DNA of 64,000 bases from Flectonema sp. DT1601 (GCA_964019425.1 OZ025782.1:1-64000), one strand, 5' to 3'. Positions 1 to 8,559 are shown, counted from the first letter of the stretch. Translations and numbers: made by a program. The notes: generated by a model not told the origin, from the sequence alone.

Positions 1-1551
1 ACTGCAACGACAAACCCAACAATACCACCCGTCAATTTGAGAAGCATACTGGACACTGCAGAATGATCAACCACAGCTGGATTTTGGGTATCTCCTTCCA
101 CTAATTTTAGATATTTCTCGCATTCCTCCTGGGGTGCAATCAGCTCATCAACTGTAATTCTAGTAGATACATCAGCAAGGCTCATAGAAGCCGTCTCAAC
201 CCACGCATGGGTCTGACATGCCAATTCTTCATCCTCCCGAATACAGCACTTGAATTTATGACACTTTGCGCATAGAAAGCTCTCAGTAGCAGTACATGCT
301 GGACAACGTAGTTGATAACAACTTACCCCAAGACAAATGACACTCTTCATCTTATTTTCAACCAGAGCATCGCGGAGTTTTATCATCCCATTGATAGACA
401 TTCGTTGTGCCTCGTCGATGACCAGGAAGTCAGGTGGTTTGTCAAGAATACTTAGGTCATCGTTCAGTTTACATGAGTAGCGCTTGTATCCATTTTCCTG
501 TTCGAGGATAAGGGAGAGACATGTCTTGCCACAACCAGGTGGTGCTTCAACCCACTTCAACATCTTATCACTTTCTGCCATCAGGTTTCTCCTCAAGTTT
601 ACCAGCGGAAGGGCGGTGCTACCGAGGCAGCCAAGTCCATTGGGAAATCCGTGCCATTCATCGAAGTGGACTATGTAATCTGATCCAGTTCTTTCAACTT
701 CCTGTGATTGTTAGTTTCTATATAAGGCTTATTTTTGAATGAATGAAACTTACGAGGATAATAAATTGTTGGGGAAATATGAAAATCCCTTAGTTGCTTA
801 TTTATGGATTTAGATTTAAGGTATGCAGTGGTGCTTGGTTCCATCTCAGAAAAGGAACATACCCGTTCACTTGCATCTGGGATCTTCTTCCGATAGTCCA
901 CCTTCTCCTCCTCCAATCTCCTGATACGCAGTTTCAGATAGGTCTCTTGATTCTCCAGCAACTTGTACTCTTTTGTTTCCGTCTCTTCCTCTCTAGCGAG
1001 TTCTAACATCCGAGCCTGCAGGGTACCAAGTTCCTTCTCCTTCTGCTCTATCTTTTGATTGATTTTTTGAATCTCTTCCCAGAAATCAAACTTCGCCTGC
1101 TTCTTGTTATCCTCACCCTCATCATCACCACCCCTTTGGCTCTTCTTCCGCATCATGTTCTGTATCTGTATCTAAAAAGGATAAGGGTTAGCAGGTACAA
1201 CTCCGAAAGAAATTCCTCACTATACACACAAAGCGACAAAATACATCGGCGTCACTTGGCACCCCGTTTGTCAACACTCACCCTGCTACAGAAATGTGAT
1301 TATTGTTCATATGTTGCTATATGGGGGGTTAACTGTTTGATTTTGTACGCAAAATACAAATGTATTGTATCATAAACAACATAACGATAATTTAACATTA
1401 GTTCTGAGATACAGTGACTAGGTGTGATGCTTAACTTAGCCTTTTAAAGTAACTATTAGGTTTCGAGAGTAATCCATATACCTCTTACCTCTATTCTCTC
1501 ATCATCAGTATGGTGTAGAAGTAAGTCAATCATCTGTTGTGACTGAAGCAT
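1..1551 (-). CDS. Coiled-coil P-loop NTPase, three exons, 3' end beyond window
   Basis: Three phase-compatible exons: 1551-1489 (starts MLQSQQMIDLL, 21 codons), 1171-863 and 701 to the window edge. Intron 1 (1488-1172) is GTAAGA...CTTTTTAG with a GCTAAC branch; intron 2 (862-702) is GTATGT...AACTAACAATCACAG. All joints are phase 0. Exon 2 encodes a charged coiled coil. Exon 3 carries a Walker A (APPGCGKT) and Walker B (FLVIDEAQ), then a Cys/His-rich stretch (CPACTATESFLCAKCHKFKCC) and a hydrophobic run near the window edge. The VICLG...YQL stretch behind Walker B resembles superfamily-1 helicase motif III (GDxxQ) but lacks its Asp. What is seen is a P-loop ATPase; helicase activity is only a guess. 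A LINE tail ends about 110 bp upstream of the start codon. Confidence 0.6.
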
Positions 1552-1663
1552 CTTAGTTAGCAAGACTGGGATGTAGTTACTTTGTTATAATGTTTATAAA
1601 AAAAATATATGGCGGGGTGAAACTTTGACAATGTAAAAACAGTAACAACTTTAGATATTAAAG
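1552..1663. other. 5' flank of P-loop gene, LINE insertion junction
   Basis: This short spacer separates the P-loop gene start from the LINE tail. Its minus strand carries a weak trans-splice acceptor (GCTAACTAAG) immediately before the ATG, and the flank TGTTTTC next to the LINE tail, which also occurs near the LINE's other end. Confidence 0.4.
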
Positions 1664-1909
1664 AAAACAGTTAGTTAGTTAGTTAGTTAGCAAGTCCATC
1701 AGACCACCGAGTATCGGTTAGGTAGACACTCAAAGAGTACCGGGTGGCTCTTCTGAGGGTCCCCAATACTGCGGCAGTAGGAAGAACCTAATCCCGGGGG
1801 ATTATTTTGTTAGTATCAGCACAGGGCATACTAGATCAGGAGACCTAGAAACACTTTGCTTCCACCTTGTCCGGTATACTAGCAGGAAACCACGCAATTA
1901 AGTAAACAA

Positions 1910-1910
<1 letters not shown>

Positions 1911-1966
<56 letters not shown>
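1911..1966. repeat. A56 homopolymer inside LINE 3' region
   Basis: A pure run of 56 A (plus strand), therefore T56 in LINE sense. Either a homopolymer expansion in the LINE 3' UTR, or the tail of a roughly 220-bp plus-strand retrosequence (1691-1910) nested in the LINE end. Confidence 0.8.
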
Positions 1967-1968
<2 letters not shown>

Positions 1969-2095
1969 AGTTCTAATCTGAAACACTAAATAAACTTGAT
2001 ATTATGATGAAAAAAATAAAACAAAATAAAATAATATAAGATAACATAAAATAAAATAGATGAATTTAATAACTCAGTAAACACAGTTGATGATT

Positions 2096-5000
2096 TCAGG
2101 GATTAATTTTGAATAGTATATCTATGTAACTCCGAGTCGGAGGACCTCGCACCTTGTAGTCGAACCACTTCCGTTCTATCCGCTCATAGTTGGCGTAGTG
2201 GATCTTATTGAGCAGATCAGTAAATTGAGTCTTTTCTATACCATTATAGCAGAAAAGCTCAACTGTCCACAGAAAATTGTGTATTTCCTCGATCACCGTG
2301 TGATTGTAGGCATTATCGATGGCTTGTAAGACTTCGAGCTTATCTCGAGAAGTGAGTTTCGGAAGGTTAGAGAATTTAACAAGATGCCTCAATAACCACT
2401 GTCTCGGCAGGGCCGCACGCAGCGGAAAGCTCTGCAGGTAGCTCTCCAGGTCCTTCAGCATTGCAGCTAGTTTCGGCTGATTCTCTGTGGCAAAGAACGT
2501 ATGGTGGTGTTGTCCGTCATTTGTCGGGTCATCGCATTGCGGGATGTCCGGGAAGAATTGCTGCACTATGATCCTCGCGCCATTACATCTCGAGAGAAGG
2601 TGATGTGCGTCTGTGTCGGTGTGATTACAGAATCGACAGTCAGTAAGACCCAAGGCAGGGAGCTTTACCAGTTCGTGATGACCCGTTCTCACTCGGGCTA
2701 TAATAATCTCGTCACTTCTTAAAAGGTCCTGATGGAACTTCTGTACCCTACCAGACGATGTTGCCAAGTTGTGGACGTGTCGCGTATCTCGGGAGCGAAG
2801 CCATGCTTTTCTGACTTGGTTCACAATTGAACATTGAGCCATTCGGTAGTCAAAGGGAACCTCCGTGAGCGGTATCTCAGATGACGCAGCTTTGGAAGCC
2901 AGGCTATCAGCTAACTCATTTCCAATAACACCACAATGAGAAGGTACAAACTGCATCGTAAACGGGCGATTCAGGGTGGAAATCTGGCTGAGAATCTCGT
3001 GGTTGGTGCGCGAATGCTGGCAGAGGTACCCCTTGGCCAAGCTACTCAGCGATGACTGGCTGTCGGATATGATGTGTATCCTGCCGTTCGGTAGTTGTGG
3101 CGAATTATCGCGGACGATATCCAGAGCCGAGATCAAAGCCCTCTGTTCTGCGTTGTAAATCATCAGAGAGGGGTTATAGCGCTGTAGCTTCGTGTAACAT
3201 TTATTTCGGAAAACCAAGACCGCAGCATTCCCACAGTGGTAACACCCATCTTTGTCCTCAAAGTAAGAAGCATCTGTATAAACACGTGCAATCGCAGGTG
3301 GCAAGGATTCGATTGATGCAAGGGCATAATTTAGGTTGTGCTCTGTGTCTGGTGACTTACGAAAGTCCCTTGAAGGCAGAACCGTGACGTTTGGAGGAGG
3401 TTCCCAAGGAGCCTGATGGTGAGGCAGGTAGAATCTGGACTTGACACTGGGCGTCGGGAAGCATTTCGAGAAGTGGGTTGCTGAGGATTCCCAACGTCCT
3501 TCCTCCCCCTCTCCATTGAAAAGACTCCAGGTCGGAGCATTCTCTGCGTATCGTTGGTAACGTTCGTAGATGAGAGCCATGGATTTAGCCAGGTGTTGTT
3601 TGAATGGTAGGATGTCGGATTCTACTGAAACAGCTTGGACCGAAGCTGATGAAGAGCAACCAGTTAGCTTAAGCATGAGCTTCCTGTGTATGGTTTCTAC
3701 GCGTTTCCATGAGTCTCGGCGGAGATAGGGTGCATATGCTGCAAGTCCGTGGTAAGCTCTCGCTAGTACAAGGCCGTTAACAAGTTGCCTTAGCACTTCA
3801 GTTTTAATTTCGAAAGATGAGATCATCTTCAAGAGACCAATTCCCCGTTTCATAGTGCTAGTCACCTTATTCAGCTGGGGTTCGAATGTCAGTCTATCGT
3901 CAATCAGCACACCCAGGTAGCGAGCATGTTCAACACGGCGAATAGGTATTGCTGTAAAAATGTCAAGCTTCTTCTTGCCAACCCTGCTGCGAAAATCGGT
4001 TCGAGTTGATACGTCTCTCCCATTCACTGTCAAGGGAAAGACGGGACCACTTTCCAAATTTAACTGAGCGCCAGGACCTTCGTCTAATTTGTCCAACAAG
4101 AGCGACGGTTGGGAGAAGGATTCTAGTCTTTTCGTTGATGGTAGGTACAGCCTAGGGAATCTGCAGAGACCCTTGCCGGAGTCAAATCGAGTGCCGATCG
4201 CCAGGAATTCGGTCTTGGCCTGCGACAAACTCATGTTCGAGTCAGAGAGCCAGCTTTCTACCTGTCCAATCGCTTCATTGGCCTTGGTTTCAAGGTCTCC
4301 AATCTTATTGCTGCTCACAAATACTGAGAGGTCATCAGCGTAGAGCAGTTTAATGTCTGCTTTCGTGACAGACTGCGGGAGTGTGTCGACGTACAGCCTG
4401 AAAAGGAGAGGTCCCAGAATACTACCCTGCGGTACCCCCTTATTACAACCAATATCCTTCGAGTATGTTTTTCCATAAAGAAGCCGCGCTGAACGGTTCG
4501 AAAGGAAGTCCACTAACCATCGTACATATGGTTTGGGCAACAGCGGGATAAGTCTTTCTACTAATATACGATGGCTTACGTTGTCGAAAGCTCCGGAGAT
4601 ATCAAAGAAGAGTAATACGCCACATTTTTCGAAGTCTTGTCTGGTTTCCGACGCAGCGTTAGCCAAGATCGCAATATTTTCATCCGTAGTTCTGCCAGGA
4701 ACAAAGCCTGACTGATTGGGGTCTAAGCTCCCCTCCAATAGGTGTTCCAATCGGCGAAGGATAAGAGCTTCAATGAATTTTGCAACAATAGAAGTCATTG
4801 AAATAGGGCGGTACGAAGAAGGTTCTGAGGGGTCTTTTCCATTGCCTTTGAGAAAAGGAATGACGTTTGCCTTTTTGAAACACTCGGGGAGGATACCTCG
4901 TCTTAGAGACCAGTTGGCTATACGAAGGAGTACCAAAATCATTTGCGGTCCCAGATGTAGAAGCATGTTATTCGAGATGGAGTCCGGTCCTGCACTGTTT

Positions 5001-6250
5001 GTTCTCTTGAGGGAACTGAACACAGCCCGGGCTTCTTCCTGCGAGAAAGGACTACACTCCGGAGTTTCATAGTCACCAGGTTTTACCTTTGGAGCTTCTG
5101 GCCTAGTACTGTCAGAGCCGCTTGGGAAGAAACGGCTTATAAGCGACGTCATTGGAGCTCGTGGTGTTGGAAGTGCCGTCTTATCACCCCTGAGTTCCCG
5201 TATTTTTCTGTAGGTCCACGAGAAGCCCTTATCACAACCTTGGGAGGCTACTTGGCTGGGGGATAGAGGAGCTAGGATACGTTCCCTTCCCTTGTGTCGA
5301 GGCTTGCACCACTTGTTGGGTAGCTTGGCGATTGCTACTTTTTCTACCGTATGGACAAAGTTGTTTGAGAGTTTCTTCAAGGATTTTATCTTTAATAGTC
5401 GTGTTGTGTGTGATTCCAATGTATCAGAAAAGGCTGTCCAGTGTGCATCTTGGAACTGATTGAGGAGCCATTTGCGGTGTGGTGGTGAGTTGCTAAAGTT
5501 TGAGAAAGTCGTGATATCGAAGTCCGCTAAGATAGGTGTATGATCCGACATTAGTGCGTCAGGGTCATATTGGCAAACGCTCAGACATTTATGCTGAGGA
5601 GAGTGTAAGACCAGATCGGGGGTTGTACCGTGTTTCGGAATCGTCGGTTTGAGCTGAACTAACTCCAATCCGTTGTCATTTATCCAGTCAAAGACCGTTG
5701 AGCCTGCTGATTTTGTAGGGACTTTCTGTGACCAGGATTCATGATGGGCGTTAAAGTCACCAAAAGCCATGTCACCTAGATCGTATGATGATGGAAGGCG
5801 TGAAACACCGGGTGGAATATATATATTCTTAAAAGTTATGGAACCTATTGTTGAAGCGAGGCTGAATTCCAGCGCCTCAATGTCGGAGGATCCAGATGAT
5901 ACGTCGTTGTTGTGAGAGATCTTTAAACCATTTCTGAAATACGTCAGTAGGCCACCACCCCGGCTCTTGGAGACTGTCTTCCTGTCTCTCCTAATGTACG
6001 AGTACCCATCCATATGTAAAAGATCACTGTTGTTCTTATTCAGCCAGGTCTCCTGCAGGTTTATTATATCAGGGTTTGTTGCGTTAACGATGGACTCTAA
6101 GGCTGCTCTAGTGTTAGTAAGCGACCTTAGATTCCAGGATAAAATTCTCAGAGGACCCGGGTTTTGTTCTATCCCCGATCGGATTAAGAGCTGCCTCGCG
6201 GTGACCGTCAGATGGAAATCCCTGCTGGGATGTGGTTGGGGATGTCGTTG
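2096..6250 (-). CDS. LINE ORF2: 2A, endonuclease, reverse transcriptase, RNase H
   Basis: The frame is open for 1,384 codons from the codon after the ORF1 UAG; the first ATG is only at 6013, inside the endonuclease. From the N-terminus it reads QLLIRSGIEQNPGP (2A-like, 6193-6152), then LRILSWNLRSL, LQETW, GDFNAHHESW, TPDLVLHS and SDHTPILADF, the landmarks of an APE-type endonuclease. The reverse transcriptase follows (counting from the ATG at 6013): FFDISGAFD about 470, GVPQGSILGPLL about 527 and YADD at 558-561. RNase H carries all four acidic residues: YTDAS (D914), NAEQ (E955), SDSQ (D984) and ELAD (D1036). A CxxC...HH...C knuckle lies near residue 1126. Because the endonuclease core begins far upstream of the first ATG, translation most plausibly arrives by read-through of the UAG, or begins at a non-AUG codon. 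Confidence 0.9.
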   Translation of the reverse strand, partial: QRHPQPHPSRDFHLTVTARQLLIRSGIEQNPGPLRILSWNLRSLTNTRAALESIVNATNPDIINLQETWLNKNNSDLLHMDGYSYIRRDRKTVSKSRGGGLLTYFRNGLKISHNNDVSSGSSDIEALEFSLASTIGSITFKNIYIPPGVSRLPSSYDLGDMAFGDFNAHHESWSQKVPTKSAGSTVFDWINDNGLELVQLKPTIPKHGTTPDLVLHSPQHKCLSVCQYDPDALMSDHTPILADFDITTFSNFSNSPPHRKWLLNQFQDAHWTAFSDTLESHTTRLLKIKSLKKLSNNFVHTVEKVAIAKLPNKWCKPRHKGRERILAPLSPSQVASQGCDKGFSWTYRKIRELRGDKTALPTPRAPMTSLISRFFPSGSDSTRPEAPKVKPGDYETPECSPFSQEEARAVFSSLKRTNSAGPDSISNNMLLHLGPQMILVLLRIANWSLRRGILPECFKKANVIPFLKGNGKDPSEPSSYRPISMTSIVAKFIEALILRRLEHLLEGSLDPNQSGFVPGRTTDENIAILANAASETRQDFEKCGVLLFFDISGAFDNVSHRILVERLIPLLPKPYVRWLVDFLSNRSARLLYGKTYSKDIGCNKGVPQGSILGPLLFRLYVDTLPQSVTKADIKLLYADDLSVFVSSNKIGDLETKANEAIGQVESWLSDSNMSLSQAKTEFLAIGTRFDSGKGLCRFPRLYLPSTKRLESFSQPSLLLDKLDEGPGAQLNLESGPVFPLTVNGRDVSTRTDFRSRVGKKKLDIFTAIPIRRVEHARYLGVLIDDRLTFEPQLNKVTSTMKRGIGLLKMISSFEIKTEVLRQLVNGLVLARAYHGLAAYAPYLRRDSWKRVETIHRKLMLKLTGCSSSASVQAVSVESDILPFKQHLAKSMALIYERYQRYAENAPTWSLFNGEGEEGRWESSATHFSKCFPTPSVKSRFYLPHHQAPWEPPPNVTVLPSRDFRKSPDTEHNLNYALASIESLPPAIARVYTDASYFEDKDGCYHCGNAAVLVFRNKCYTKLQRYNPSLMIYNAEQRALISALDIVRDNSPQLPNGRIHIISDSQSSLSSLAKGYLCQHSRTNHEILSQISTLNRPFTMQFVPSHCGVIGNELADSLASKAASSEIPLTEVPFDYRMAQCSIVNQVRKAWLRSRDTRHVHNLATSSGRVQKFHQDLLRSDEIIIARVRTGHHELVKLPALGLTDCRFCNHTDTDAHHLLSRCNGARIIVQQFFPDIPQCDDPTNDGQHHHTFFATENQPKLAAMLKDLESYLQSFPLRAALPRQWLLRHLVKFSNLPKLTSRDKLEVLQAIDNAYNHTVIEEIHNFLWTVELFCYNGIEKTQFTDLLNKIHYANYERIERKWFDYKVRGPPTRSYIDILFKINP
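6152..6193 (-). other. 2A-like ribosome-skipping motif in LINE
   Basis: The codons read QLLIRSGIEQNPGP. The 2A consensus is (D/G)(V/I)ExNPGP preceded by Leu-rich residues, and skipping occurs between the final Gly and Pro. Such motifs are known at the N-termini of ORFs in trypanosome L1Tc/Ingi and in sea urchin non-LTR elements. Here it would detach the ORF1 part from the endonuclease. Confidence 0.8.
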
Positions 6251-7840
6251 CTATTGCTTTGACATAGAACTCCGGTGAGGCGTCCTACCCCGTGATCTGC
6301 TGGGGGTATTCGTTCTGTCCCCGTAGGGAGAGAAGGAGTCTTGTAGCTGCTTTGCCACCTCTGATTCCTGTCCCAGGACTGATTTAGACCTGATTCTGTT
6401 CAGCATCGTCTTGTTGGATGCTTTCTTCGGAGGTGCCTTCGTGACTGGTGCTGTTGTGACTTCAGCAGTTGGAGGCTGTGCCGGCTTACCGTGCACCGGA
6501 GGTTTCATGTTCTGAGGTGGCACTTCAGTTGTTTCCGCAAGAGGAGACCCTTCCGGCGATGAGGACTGTTGAAGAACAGTGTGTTCGATCGAGAGTTTCT
6601 GCTCGTGCATTTGGTTAAGCCGAGCTAACAACTCCGATATTCTTCGTGACAGGTTAGCCACTTCGTCGGTGAGTCGGGAGTTCTGTTCCTGCATTTTAAC
6701 TTGCTGTTTCAGAAGATCTTGGATGCGAGCGTCTCTGTCTTCTAATGACGCCTGTGTCCGTGCTGACTGGTCCTTCTGTTGTTGATCTTGACGAGCCATG
6801 AGATCCGAGGCCTGTTCTGTTAAGCCCGTCACTTTGTCGGTTAGGTGGCCGTTCTGGACCTGCATCTGTCGCTGTTGTTTGAGAAGTTCTCCGATTCGAG
6901 TGTCCTTAGCGGAGTCGGATGGGGACGTAGTGTCAGTTGGGGTGCTGTTGTCCGGTGAAGGAGCAGAGTCATCTGGTGAGCTATCATCTATTGTTGAAGT
7001 AGGGAGCGATGGATATTCCGCTTCGTTACGTGGTGGCGGTTCTCGTTTGGACTCTCGGTTTATAGTCAGGAGGCCATGTCCCTTGCAGTGAACGGTGGAG
7101 AAGGTCGGTTCTTCTAGTGATTTCACTACAAAGAAACCTCTGCTACCCTTCTTCCTGTGGTGAGTCGCTGTGTCTACAATCCAACCCTGTCCACCTAGAA
7201 TCTTGATGAGGTCTGTAGTGCTGATCCTATGGAGAGAGGGACCTGTTATGAAGTAGCGGGTACCCGGTGTTGGAGGAGGCATGGCTAGTTGTCCCAGAGT
7301 CTTACGTGTATCTAGTTCCCTTCCCGGGTAAGTAACTAAACCAAGCTTCTTCGTTCCACGAAGAAGGATGACTGCCGCGTCGCAATAATCTGCAGCCTTG
7401 CGGGCAGTATTTAAGTCTGCTGTGTCCAGTCTGATCACGACTGTTTTCGGTAGGTCTTCTTGTATGTGTCTCGAAGCAGAGATAAAGAAGCCCTTGTGTT
7501 CCGCTGGAACGTGCGCTTGCAGGCGGTGAACTGCATCAGTAGGTATACGAAGGTTCACCGATGACACCTTCGGGGTGCGGACTTTAGATGCCCATATCTG
7601 GTGACGGTCTATGGGAGAGAAAGAGTGGTTCTTCGCAAAGTCGTTGTAGATCTTCAAGGCCGCTGCAGATAGATCCGAGGTTGAGAGTGCTTCGGTCTCA
7701 CCGTGTCCAGAGTGGTAGTTCAGTTGAACCACTCCGTTCGATACAGGATCCCCGCCCGAACGGACTAAAAGTTTGGCTATGGAGCCTGAGATTGTCGTTG
7801 CGTAGGCCTTGCGGACTACCGTCTTACCATCTAAGAGCAA
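6251..7840 (-). CDS. LINE ORF1b (RNA-binding/coiled-coil protein), ends at UAG in frame with ORF2
   Basis: This is the larger part of ORF1, about 525 codons. The first half is a globular basic region (for example RSGGDPVSN and GTRYFITGPSLHRIST), possibly RNA-binding. A Ser/Pro/Asp-rich linker follows, then two tandem coiled-coil repeats: TRIGELLKQQRQMQVQNG and ARIQDLLKQQVKMQEQNS share about 60% identity. The basic tail ends HRSSMSKQ. The stop is UAG (6253-6251) in the context CAA-UAG-CAA, and the frame beyond it runs straight into ORF2. The frame has no ATG at its start, so it must be entered from ORF1a by a +1 shift near 7835-7830. Confidence 0.75.
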   Translation of the reverse strand: MLLDGKTVVRKAYATTISGSIAKLLVRSGGDPVSNGVVQLNYHSGHGETEALSTSDLSAAALKIYNDFAKNHSFSPIDRHQIWASKVRTPKVSSVNLRIPTDAVHRLQAHVPAEHKGFFISASRHIQEDLPKTVVIRLDTADLNTARKAADYCDAAVILLRGTKKLGLVTYPGRELDTRKTLGQLAMPPPTPGTRYFITGPSLHRISTTDLIKILGGQGWIVDTATHHRKKGSRGFFVVKSLEEPTFSTVHCKGHGLLTINRESKREPPPRNEAEYPSLPTSTIDDSSPDDSAPSPDNSTPTDTTSPSDSAKDTRIGELLKQQRQMQVQNGHLTDKVTGLTEQASDLMARQDQQQKDQSARTQASLEDRDARIQDLLKQQVKMQEQNSRLTDEVANLSRRISELLARLNQMHEQKLSIEHTVLQQSSSPEGSPLAETTEVPPQNMKPPVHGKPAQPPTAEVTTAPVTKAPPKKASNKTMLNRIRSKSVLGQESEVAKQLQDSFSPYGDRTNTPSRSRGRTPHRSSMSKQ

Positions 7841-8249
7841 AGGTACTTAAACGGCCTGTGTTGCTTCGTCGTTGGAGTTGTGGTATCTGGTCTGTCGGTA
7901 ACAGAAATACAGCCGAAGCCACTGCAGGGTTGTTGATGACTTCACAGCCATCTTTGACCTTAAGGTCCCAATCCTCATCGCGGAGTTGAGCCTTCCCCCA
8001 CGGTTTTGCTGGTTTTAGTTGTCTGGACACTACTGTTGCCCATGACGAGTTCTTCTTCGTATCTTCAGAACCCGTCTGCCTCGGTGTTTTCGACTTTGGT
8101 CTCGGTGATGGAGCCGTTCTCGGTGGAGCTGCCTTCGGTCTCGACACTGATGGCGGCGGAGGTTGCTTGTTCCTGCCATCTTGCGTGTTAGCTACCATGC
8201 TTAGCAGGGCGCTTAACAAGGTCTTCAACTGGACCCTCTTCTTTTTCAT
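7824..8249 (-). CDS. LINE ORF1a, N-terminal part of ORF1
   Basis: The start MKKKRVQLKTLL is the first ATG, about 70 nt behind the spliced leader. The 141 codons are Pro/Lys/Arg-rich and low-complexity in the middle (PPPPSVSRPKAAPPRTAPSP), as in nucleic-acid-binding LINE ORF1 N-termini. The frame stops at 7824 and the protein clearly continues in the +1 frame as ORF1b. The overlap contains CTT-AGA-T (7835-7829); slipping from CTT to TTA there gives exactly the ORF1b frame. Ty1 uses CTT-AGG-C for +1 frameshifting. A plain one-base indel is equally possible. Confidence 0.65.
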   Translation of the reverse strand: MKKKRVQLKTLLSALLSMVANTQDGRNKQPPPPSVSRPKAAPPRTAPSPRPKSKTPRQTGSEDTKKNSSWATVVSRQLKPAKPWGKAQLRDEDWDLKVKDGCEVINNPAVASAVFLLPTDQIPQLQRRSNTGRLSTFALRW

Positions 8250-8320
8250 TGTTTTTTTGGAGATGTTACTGAGGGGAGACGCACCTTACTGCTCTTTCAC
8301 CGTATTGTTTGGATCGAGAT

Positions 8321-8367
8321 CAATAAAGTACAATAAAGTACAGAAACTGTAGCTTTAGAATCGTTGG
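8321..8367 (-). other. Genomic spliced-leader sequence (37 nt) plus 10-nt partial repeat
   Basis: On the minus strand, 8367-8331 begins CCAACGATTC and ends CAGTTTCTGTACTTTATTG. The last 19 bases match the conserved 3' part of euglenozoan spliced leaders (the trypanosome SL ends CAGTTTCTGTACTATATTG). The whole is nearly identical to the Diplonema SL as I recall it. It is followed directly by another TACTTTATTG (8330-8321), the last ten SL bases again. No GT splice donor follows, so this is not an SL RNA gene; it is the 5' end of a reverse-transcribed, trans-spliced LINE mRNA. Confidence 0.85.
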
Positions 8368-8559
8368 TGGGGAAAACAAAATTAATATCAAGTACTTGAC
8401 TGAAAAATATTTGTAGTTGTTAATCAAAGAAAATTACCTTTAGAAAAAAGAGAAAATAAAAAGAAAAAATATAAAGAGACAACTATATTTTTTGTCTTAT
8501 TGGCCGGGAAGTCAGGTCTAATCTTGTCATGCCGCAACCATCGCAGCGTTGTCTTTTCT

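Larger units (their letters stand above)
1664..8371 (-). mobile_element. Near-full-length LINE (APE-RT-RNaseH, Ingi/I-like) with spliced leader at its 5' end
   Basis: The sense strand is minus. From 5' to 3' it holds a spliced-leader sequence (8367-8331) plus a 10-nt partial repeat of it, a 70-nt leader, ORF1a (8249-7824), ORF1b (to 6251), an in-frame UAG, a 2A-like motif, and ORF2 with endonuclease, reverse transcriptase and RNase H. A 3' UTR of about 400 nt follows, containing T56 in sense, and the element ends in a (CTAA)n tail at 1690-1664. This tail is typical of non-LTR elements that end in a short tandem repeat. TGTTTTC occurs directly behind the tail and four bases before the leader, so it is a possible 7-bp target-site duplication. 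RNase H together with an N-terminal 2A suits the Ingi/L1Tc group known from kinetoplastids; the clade call is inference. Only the ORF1a/ORF1b shift and the UAG interrupt the coding region, so the copy looks young. Confidence 0.85.

Noticed and set aside
6251-6253. UAG between LINE ORFs as a sense codon (alternative genetic code)
   Set aside because: SmD2 and GDP-fucose synthase end in TAG at the conserved C-termini, so TAG is a stop in this genome.
8321-8367. An SL RNA gene
   Set aside because: No GT donor or SL-RNA intron follows the leader; the LINE 5' UTR follows instead.
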